Assembly: GCA_030641945.1 (NCBI GenBank)
Contig: DAOWLL010000022.1
Coordinates: forward strand, 1-11,398
Length of the DNA: 11,398 bases
Source: Gammaproteobacteria bacterium
GTDB taxonomy: Bacteria; Pseudomonadota; Gammaproteobacteria; SZUA-229
Reading direction: 5' to 3'
The stretch's first letter is position 1; every line of letters begins with the position of its first letter. Shown here in pieces: positions 6,596 to 11,398 of the stretch. A program made the position numbers and the translations under genes. Below the pieces are notes generated by a model, which made no database searches, was not told where the DNA came from, and was given only the letters and a program-made list of their open reading frames with translations.

Positions 6596-6838
6596 CTATA
6601 TGCTCGCCATCACAGCTTTACCATCACATTTCCTTATTTCACCGAGCAATACATCCGAAGTAACCATTTTCGGGTTATATGCCACTATCATGACATGTGG
6701 ATGTTCTTCATCATTAAAATGAACTGAAACCACACCTTCATGGGCGCGAAGCTCCCGCTCTACCTTGTCTCTATCATCACATGAACTTTCTGGATGGAGA
6801 TGAACGACAAAGTCTGCGATATTGATATCTGTACTCAT
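6596..6838 (-). CDS. Small ferredoxin-fold (HMA/NapD-like) protein
   Basis: An 80-residue cytoplasmic protein. Its pattern matches a beta-alpha-beta-beta-alpha-beta ferredoxin-like fold as in heavy-metal-associated or NapD-type domains: strand ADFVVHLHP, helix DDRDKVERELRAHEGV, strands SVHFNDEEHPHVMIVAY, helix TSDVLLGEIRKC and strand AVMASI. The CXXC metal-binding motif of true copper chaperones is absent; only Cys20 and Cys71 occur, with several histidines (13, 15, 40, 46, 48). Metal binding is therefore unproven. The start at 6838 is set by GGAGG 5 nt upstream; the in-frame ATG codons further upstream lack such a site. It lies 42 nt downstream of the VTT-rhodanese gene. Specific function unknown. 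Confidence 0.8.
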   Translation of the reverse strand: MSTDINIADFVVHLHPESSCDDRDKVERELRAHEGVVSVHFNDEEHPHVMIVAYNPKMVTSDVLLGEIRKCDGKAVMASI

Positions 6839-6880
6839 GATTACCTCCAGACAGTTACCTGTCATTAACACAAGTTTGTT

Positions 6881-7846
6881 TCAGTGAACCACCGGCAAAT
6901 CAGCCTCGATCCACTTTGTCATTCCACCGCGTACAACATGTACGTCGTGAAAACCTTGTTCAGTTAGTAGCAGTGCAGCCTTTGCAGAACGCTTGTCAGT
7001 CCTGCATACAATCGCGATCGGACGTTCGATATATTCAGTTAATTCATTCATGCGATCCGGCAGTTCTTCGACAGCTATATTGACTGCAGAAGCGATATAC
7101 CCCTGTTCTCCAACGTAATCTTCGGCAGTGCGCACATCGAGAACCAGGGCGCCATTGCTATCAATGCGTCTTTTTAGTTCAGGTATATCAATCGCTGGGC
7201 CCCGGCGTATATTGCCGATTATTCGTGGCAGGAAGGCCACCACCGCCAGTAACGCAAGCGCAATCAGTATCTTCTGGATCAGTCCTTCACCGCCACCGAT
7301 AGCTTCACGTCCTGCATAACCAAGATAGGTATATGCAATAGCACCAGGCAGCATGAATACATAGGTCGCAATCAAGTAATGCAGGAACCGTATCTTCGTC
7401 AAACCGAGTGCGTAATTAAGCAGATTAAACGGGAACAGTGGCACCAGTCTGACAAAAGCAACAAAACGCCAGCCTTCGCCCTCGACACCGTTAATTAATT
7501 GTTTGACCCTACCGCCCGCTTTGTCTGCAATCCAGTCTGATGCAAGGTATCGTGATATTAAAAAGGCCAGCACTGCTCCCAACGTGGCGCCTGTCAGGTT
7601 GTAGATAGTGCCAAGCACCGGTCCGAACAGGGCACCGCCGGCAAGCGTAATTACCGAACCCGGTAAAAACAACACCGTGACCAGCGCATAAATCAACATG
7701 AACACAATTGGAGCGAGCACACCCGCATCATTAATCCAGGCTTCGAGTGCAGCGGCATCGAATCGATCCCGATATACAATCGCAAGCGCTATGCTAATTA
7801 ACAGGCCAAGTATTAACACTATGCGTATTAGCCGGTTATTGTTCAT
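6881..7846 (-). CDS. VTT (DedA-like) membrane protein with C-terminal rhodanese domain
   Basis: A 321-residue fusion. Residues 5-24 and about 42-215 hold the helices of a VTT/SNARE-associated (TVP38/DedA-like) domain. Its hallmark loops are visible: FLPGSVITLAGGALFGP (60-76), followed by NLTGATLGA, and RLVPLFPFNLLNYALGL (133-149). Residues about 217-318 are a rhodanese domain with LDVR (236-239), the active-site loop CRTDKRS (281-287), where Cys281 is the expected sulfur-carrying residue, and the ending GGMTKWIEADLPV. The catalytic cysteine is intact, so sulfurtransferase activity at the inner membrane is plausible. VTT proteins are linked to lipid or small-molecule transport. The start at 7846 is chosen because GGAG lies 8 nt upstream; it overlaps the end of the previous gene by 11 nt, so the two are coupled. 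Confidence 0.9.
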   Translation of the reverse strand: MNNNRLIRIVLILGLLISIALAIVYRDRFDAAALEAWINDAGVLAPIVFMLIYALVTVLFLPGSVITLAGGALFGPVLGTIYNLTGATLGAVLAFLISRYLASDWIADKAGGRVKQLINGVEGEGWRFVAFVRLVPLFPFNLLNYALGLTKIRFLHYLIATYVFMLPGAIAYTYLGYAGREAIGGGEGLIQKILIALALLAVVAFLPRIIGNIRRGPAIDIPELKRRIDSNGALVLDVRTAEDYVGEQGYIASAVNIAVEELPDRMNELTEYIERPIAIVCRTDKRSAKAALLLTEQGFHDVHVVRGGMTKWIEADLPVVH

Positions 7847-8699
7847 TATCATCACTCCACTGGCGACGATTAATGGCATAGCTGTTTATACTGCCGATAA
7901 ATGGCAACCACAACATACCGTGCAGCCATGAAACAAGTTTGGGGTCGCGATAGGTATGAATACCAATATTCATGTTTTCATGGCCTGCTCGCGGTTGATC
8001 CCGGTAGGTACCAAACAAGCGATCCCACCAGGGCAAGTTGAAGCCGAAATTGCTGTTGGCCTCATCGTCTTCCACTGAATGATGCACACGGTGCATGTCG
8101 GGTGTAACCACGACCCAGCGTAATAGCCGATCCAGACCCAGAGGTAAGCGCACGTTAGCGTGATTGAACATCGCCGTAGCATTCAATACGACTTCAAAGA
8201 TAACAACCGCGACAACCGGCGGACCGAGCACAGCGATAGTGGCAAACTTGATCAGCATAGATAAAATTATCTCGATGGTATGAAATCGCGCGCCGGTAGT
8301 GACATCGAAATCAAGGTCGGCGTGATGCACACGATGCAGACGCCATAGGATCGGCACTGCGTGAACCATGACGTGTTGCAGGTAGATAATAAAGTCCATT
8401 GCCACGACTGAAGCGACAACAGCAACCACTGGCGATACATCGTAATAGTTAAAGATGCCCCAGCCCTGTTCGCTGGCAAATGCGGCCATACCAACGGCTG
8501 CGGCTGGAAAAATCAGACGAAGAATAAAACTATTGAAAAACACCAGGCCAAGATTGTTGGCCCAACGCACCCCCTTGGAAACGGTCAGTGCCCGGCGTGG
8601 TGCAGCCACTTCCCAGATCGCCATTACAGCAAATATACCAAAAAAGAAACTGAGGCGGATGACCATCTCATTTTGCAGGATCAGTTCATTGAAACTCAT
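7836..8699 (-). CDS. Sterol desaturase / fatty acid hydroxylase superfamily membrane protein
   Basis: A 287-residue integral membrane protein with the histidine clusters of the fatty-acid-hydroxylase superfamily (non-heme di-iron): HVMVH (109-113), HRVHH (122-126) and HRVHH (203-207), plus ARFHTIE (137-143) and a further His180. Hydrophobic segments at about 12-30, 50-75, 88-107 and 145-175 give four membrane helices. Family members use O2 to hydroxylate or desaturate lipids, but bacterial homologues of this type mostly have no known substrate. It is the first gene of the minus-strand block and is divergent from the ArsR-rhodanese regulator, 104 nt away. Only a weak GGGG ribosome site precedes the ATG. 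An O2-dependent enzyme in the same block as anaerobic-respiration-type cytochromes is noteworthy. Confidence 0.9.
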   Translation of the reverse strand: MSFNELILQNEMVIRLSFFFGIFAVMAIWEVAAPRRALTVSKGVRWANNLGLVFFNSFILRLIFPAAAVGMAAFASEQGWGIFNYYDVSPVVAVVASVVAMDFIIYLQHVMVHAVPILWRLHRVHHADLDFDVTTGARFHTIEIILSMLIKFATIAVLGPPVVAVVIFEVVLNATAMFNHANVRLPLGLDRLLRWVVVTPDMHRVHHSVEDDEANSNFGFNLPWWDRLFGTYRDQPRAGHENMNIGIHTYRDPKLVSWLHGMLWLPFIGSINSYAINRRQWSDDNEQ

Positions 8700-8713
8700 A
8701 GTGTGCGCCCCAG

Positions 8714-8742
8714 TTGGTAAGCAGCAAATATCAGGCTATACT
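8714..8742 (+). promoter_or_regulatory. Candidate sigma70 promoter for the ArsR-rhodanese gene
   Basis: TTGGTA (8714-8719) and TATACT (8737-8742) are separated by 17 bp, close to the sigma70 consensus. The predicted transcription start, near 8749, lies just before the inverted repeat at 8759-8780. A second TATACT at 8749-8754 has no good -35 partner. No equally good promoter was found on the minus strand for the divergent gene. Confidence 0.5.
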
Positions 8743-8758
8743 CTACTCTATACTTAAC

Positions 8759-8780
8759 TATTCAATTGATTGATTGAATA
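8759..8780. promoter_or_regulatory. Inverted-repeat operator, probable ArsR-family binding site
   Basis: TATTCAAT (8759-8766) and ATTGAATA (8773-8780) form a perfect 8-bp inverted repeat with 6-bp spacing in the divergent intergenic region. This is the usual size and AT-rich nature of an operator for a dimeric ArsR-family winged-helix repressor. It lies just after the predicted start of the regulator gene and upstream of the divergent block, so one bound dimer could affect both. The repeat is directly seen; the binding protein is inferred. Confidence 0.6.
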
Positions 8781-8803
8781 CTAGATTAATACTTTGAGGA
8801 CCA

Positions 8804-9472
8804 ATGTCAAGCGGTAATTTCAAACATGATCTGTTTAACCAGTTCGCCGTGGTAGGCAAAGCGCTCAGTAACGGCAATCGGCTGGAACTTCTGGAATTTC
8901 TGGCCCAGGGGGAACGCAGTGTTGAAGACCTGGCGACGGTGTCAGGATTAACCGTGGCCAATACTTCCAGGCACCTGCAGCAGCTGCGCCAGGCAGGGTT
9001 GATCCTGAACCGTAAAGAAGGCCTTAAGGTCTTCTATCGCGTCAGTGCTGATGATGTCATCGAGCTGCTGAGTGCCCTGCGTAATGTAGCTGGGCGCCAT
9101 GTGGCTGATGTGGAAAGACTAGTCAACACCTACCTGACCGTAAAGGACAACCTGGAACCTATTCCCCGCGATGAACTGCTGGCACGTGTTCAAGATGATC
9201 TAGTGACCGTGATCGATGTTCGTCCATCGGAAGAATACGCTGCAGGGCATGTCCCTGGTGCAACGAATATCCCGTTATCTGAGCTGGAAAAACATCTGGA
9301 TCAATTCGACCCTGAACAGGAAATTGTTGCCTATTGTCGAGGTCCTCACTGCGTTCTGGCATTTGATGCCGTAGCTAAGCTCCGTGAAAAGGGTCTCAAG
9401 GCACGACGTTTGCAAGATGGTTATCCTGAATGGAAAACAGCCGGCTTACCTGTAGAGCGTGAGCAATCCTGA
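8804..9472 (+). CDS. ArsR-family transcriptional regulator fused to a rhodanese domain
   Basis: A 222-residue protein. Residues about 10-95 are an ArsR-type winged helix-turn-helix (ALSNGNRLELLEFLAQGERSV, then the recognition helix NTSRHLQQLRQAGLI). Residues about 120-218 are a rhodanese domain with VIDVR (136-140), GHVPGATNIP and the active-site loop CRGPHC, giving Cys178 and a second Cys183. The ArsR part has no cysteine, so metal-thiolate sensing as in SmtB/ArsR is unlikely. Sensing of sulfane sulfur through Cys178, perhaps with Cys183, is the natural reading for this fusion (inference). GAGG lies 4 nt before the ATG. It is transcribed divergently from the minus-strand block, and the inverted repeat between them is its likely site. 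The stop is followed by a gap without a clear terminator. Confidence 0.92.
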   Translation: MSSGNFKHDLFNQFAVVGKALSNGNRLELLEFLAQGERSVEDLATVSGLTVANTSRHLQQLRQAGLILNRKEGLKVFYRVSADDVIELLSALRNVAGRHVADVERLVNTYLTVKDNLEPIPRDELLARVQDDLVTVIDVRPSEEYAAGHVPGATNIPLSELEKHLDQFDPEQEIVAYCRGPHCVLAFDAVAKLREKGLKARRLQDGYPEWKTAGLPVEREQS

Positions 9473-9564
9473 TTAAACAAAAAGAATAAGCATCTGTGAC
9501 AGTTGTTGAATGTCCGTATATGAACTCCACCAACTTACATTAAGCAGGCTGGTGGGCGATATCA

Positions 9565-9628
9565 GGGTACAGTATACGTATTTCAAAGGTGTCATCAGTC
9601 AGTAATTGAAAATAGGTATACTGTCCCC
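9565..9628. repeat. Imperfect inverted repeat, REP/MITE-like remnant
   Basis: GGGTACAGTATACGTATTTCAA (9565-9586) is matched in reverse complement by 9606-9628, with a couple of differences and a 19-bp spacer. The right arm read on the minus strand begins GGGGACAGTATACC, a type of end I recall from dispersed repeats linked to REP-associated transposases. No transposase is present. It lies 40 bp upstream of the cytochrome gene at 9668, in the otherwise gene-free 9473-9667. Confidence 0.55.
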
Positions 9629-9667
9629 AAAATTCCAAGTAGTGAGTGAACTTGTGGAGCCGAATCA

Positions 9668-10294
9668 ATGAAAGTGCACACATTCACAGGGTTTTTCCTG
9701 ATATCTGGGCTGCTTCTGTCACCAGGCCACACAGCGTCTGCAGCAGATGAAGCTTTCATCGAATCCGTAGTTATCTTCAACACTATCTGTGCTAAATGCC
9801 ATGAAGCTCAATGTAGCGGCCGGCTGAGTTTTGATGATGCCCTGGCAGCATCCACTGGCCATATCCTGCGCCATTATGGAGAGGCCTCCGGGAAAAAGTG
9901 GTTGCAAAAAGAGCTCTTCGAGATTCTCAATTACATGAAAGAGCGATGTTCCTATTACCCGATGAACACCCCGGTCCCTCTTACGAGGGTGTGGGGGAGT
10001 GATGTACTGGCTAAACTGTCCACCCTGCTGGAGAAAAACTACTTTATTCCCATTGGAAATTTCACTCCTGGAAGTTACCGTATTGAATTGGAACTTGAAA
10101 AGGATACCAGGATCACCGCTCATCTGATCACCGAGGAATTCGATATGATTGTCGAGGATTGTTATGAGTCGAGTAACAGACGGATTAATATCCCGTTTGT
10201 TGTCGAGTCATCAGGAATTCACTATTTTCGGATCTATCCGCGCAAGCCAGTGCGTATCACTCGGCTATCTATAACTACCTTAAACGATCAATAA
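9668..10294 (+). CDS. Exported monoheme cytochrome c-like protein with an unassigned C-terminal domain
   Basis: A 208-residue protein with a signal peptide (hydrophobic 7-19, probable cleavage after ASA25). A single heme site CAKCH (41-45) is followed closely by Cys49. Residues about 30-122 are mainly helical and could be a small cytochrome c-like module, with Met90 or Met99 as possible axial ligand. Residues about 125-205 alternate short hydrophobic and polar residues with prolines and glycines, as expected for a beta-sandwich domain; I do not recognise this half. GGAG lies 8 nt before the ATG. It stands alone between the regulator and nirS, converging on nirS. A redox or ligand-binding role in the periplasm is likely, but no pathway is assigned. 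Cys94 and Cys165 could also form a disulfide. Confidence 0.82.
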   Translation: MKVHTFTGFFLISGLLLSPGHTASAADEAFIESVVIFNTICAKCHEAQCSGRLSFDDALAASTGHILRHYGEASGKKWLQKELFEILNYMKERCSYYPMNTPVPLTRVWGSDVLAKLSTLLEKNYFIPIGNFTPGSYRIELELEKDTRITAHLITEEFDMIVEDCYESSNRRINIPFVVESSGIHYFRIYPRKPVRITRLSITTLNDQ

Positions 10295-10574
10295 GTGATG
10301 CAATGCAGGAACTTTGAGGGACGGGTAACCAGCTGACGCCAAGTATTAAAAGAATAAAAACCCTTTTACCAAAAGTCCAGTTAAACATTCCCACCAACAA
10401 ACCACCTTCTGCTACATTTTTGCCCTTAATTTCAGTTGAATATCAGTAAAACAGACTAGTTCAAATTTGTTTTACAAGCATTCATAAACAAACCTCAAAA
10501 GCAGTCCTTCATTAACATTATTTAACAGGCAGCTTTCCCTCTATGTCAGGATAGTTGTCGCCTGGAGTGCATGC
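10295..10574. other. Gene-free convergent intergenic region
   Basis: AT-rich sequence between the monoheme cytochrome gene and the nirS terminator. The only structure I see is an 8-bp inverted repeat GTAAAACA/TGTTTTAC (10446-10453 and 10468-10475) with a 14-nt spacer and no T-tract. I find no open frame with a ribosome site, no RNA gene, and no intrinsic terminator for the plus-strand gene. Confidence 0.5.
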
Positions 10575-10616
10575 AAAAAAAACCGGGCACACCCCGTATG
10601 GGTGGTGCACCCGGTT
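10575..10616 (-). terminator. Strong rho-independent terminator of nirS
   Basis: On the minus strand, AACCGGGTGCACC (10616-10604), a 10-nt loop and GGTGTGCCCGGTT (10593-10581) form a 13-bp stem with two G-U pairs, running directly into a T-tract (10582-10575). It begins 23 nt after the nirS stop codon. The wobble pairs and the T-tract both favour the minus strand, so it ends nirS transcription and makes nirS the last gene of its unit. Confidence 0.92.
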
Positions 10617-10639
10617 CAGATCTGCCTTATTACTGAGAC

Positions 10640-11398
10640 TTAGTAAATATCATCAGCTGTGTTAGTCACATTGAACTTACCGGTTGTCGCTGGCAATGTG
10701 ATCTTCTTTATCACGTTCAACGTGGTACCGTCGAGGATGACCTGTCCGCCACCCTCACCGGCCCAATCCGATATCCAGACTTCACTGCCGTCTTTATTGA
10801 ACTCCATGTGTACTGCCTTACCGGCACTGGCCACATCAAAGCAGCGATCAACGTCACCGGTTGATTTAGCAATGGCACAGATCTGCTTATCGTTGGTTGA
10901 ACTTAATGTCATGTCAACAAGTACCCAGGGTGAATTCGGGTGTGTCTTGATGAACAGCGAACCTGCAGCCGGCAGATCGATCTGACGGACCACTTTCCAG
11001 GCATGCTCTGGCTTGTTGGCCGGATCCGCACCATACACCGAGATAAACGGACTACCGATATGTGGTGTTGCATTTACCCAACCATAAACCGGATCTTCCC
11101 AGTTAGCGCCACGACCTGGATGTGGCACATTACCAACATCGATGATCTGTTCAAGGGTCTGCTCTTGCACATCCACAATCACTATCTTGTTGCTGGCATT
11201 CGCCGCAGTCATGAAATAGCGCTTGGTATGGTCCCAGCCGCCATCATGCAGGAACTTGGCTGTTGGAATGTTGCTAACCAAAGGTGCGCCTGCCAGCGAA
11301 TAGTCAACGATACCCACATAGCCGGACTCTTTCTGGTTAACCACCCACACGGGCGCAAATTCCGAGGCAACAATAGCCGCGACACGCACTTCAGGCAG
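10640..11398 (-). CDS. nirS: Cytochrome cd1 nitrite reductase NirS, C-terminal part of the d1 domain (partial)
   Basis: 252 codons of an open frame that continues past the right edge; the first visible GTG/ATG is not the true start. It matches the C-terminal heme-d1 beta-propeller of cytochrome cd1 nitrite reductase. FLHDGGWD and VPHPGRGAN hold the two catalytic histidines of the d1 site, and SLFIKTHP and the closing TGKFNVTNTADDIY are typical of NirS. NirN and NirF share the propeller fold, but the C-terminal ending and both histidines favour NirS. The enzyme reduces nitrite to nitric oxide in the periplasm during denitrification, taking electrons from small cytochromes or cupredoxins. The N-terminal cytochrome c domain and signal peptide lie outside the window. 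It ends at a strong terminator, so no further nir gene follows in this unit. Confidence 0.9.
   Translation of the reverse strand: MPEVRVAAIVASEFAPVWVVNQKESGYVGIVDYSLAGAPLVSNIPTAKFLHDGGWDHTKRYFMTAANASNKIVIVDVQEQTLEQIIDVGNVPHPGRGANWEDPVYGWVNATPHIGSPFISVYGADPANKPEHAWKVVRQIDLPAAGSLFIKTHPNSPWVLVDMTLSSTNDKQICAIAKSTGDVDRCFDVASAGKAVHMEFNKDGSEVWISDWAGEGGGQVILDGTTLNVIKKITLPATTGKFNVTNTADDIY

Noticed and set aside
8701..8803. FNR/Dnr-type box in the divergent promoter region
   Set aside because: The ATTGA-like half-sites do not match TTGAT-N4-ATCAA with correct spacing; the 8-6-8 inverted repeat explains them better.
9595..10123. Minus-strand frames at 9595-9783 and 9719-10123
   Set aside because: They are opposite the monoheme cytochrome gene, which has a signal peptide, heme motif and ribosome site; the first also runs through the inverted-repeat remnant.
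1..11398. CRISPR array, tRNA or rRNA genes, integrase or phage genes
   Set aside because: No regularly spaced repeats, no cloverleaf or rRNA-like stretches, and no recombinase motifs were seen on reading the window.

Overview
The window looks like a gammaproteobacterial chromosome segment from a facultatively anaerobic, probably sulfur-oxidising and denitrifying organism. This placement is inferred from gene content: a cytochrome cd1 nitrite reductase (nirS), many c-type cytochromes, DsrE-family sulfur proteins, two rhodanese fusions and a persulfide-type ArsR-rhodanese regulator. No taxonomic marker gene is present.

Layout. Positions 126-8699 hold nine genes, all on the minus strand and closely packed. 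In transcription order they are: a sterol-desaturase/fatty-acid-hydroxylase-like membrane protein, a VTT(DedA)-rhodanese membrane protein, a small ferredoxin-fold (HMA/NapD-like) protein, two DsrE-family proteins, and then, after a 106-bp MITE-like element, a four-gene redox cassette. The cassette comprises a NapH-like polyferredoxin fused to a GltD-like FAD/NAD(P)H oxidoreductase, a membrane-anchored diheme cytochrome c, an octaheme cytochrome of the hydroxylamine-oxidoreductase (HAO) family, and a pentaheme cytochrome that reads as a shortened HAO paralogue. Its genes overlap or abut (ATGA, 11-nt gap, TGATG), which suggests translational coupling and a shared complex or pathway. Divergent from this block, at 8804-9472 (+), lies the ArsR-rhodanese regulator. 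Its promoter region has a TATTCAAT-N6-ATTGAATA inverted repeat that could control both directions.

To the right are an imperfect inverted-repeat remnant (9565-9628), a small exported monoheme cytochrome-like protein (9668-10294, +), a gene-free stretch, a strong intrinsic terminator and the 3' part of nirS (minus strand, running off the right edge).

The most interesting content is the four-gene cassette. As inferred, it could carry electrons between NAD(P)H, the quinone pool and periplasmic multiheme cytochromes acting on a nitrogen (or possibly sulfur) compound. It sits next to a sulfane-sulfur-type regulator and nirS. I do not recall a characterised system with this gene order. The direction of electron flow and the substrate cannot be read from sequence alone.
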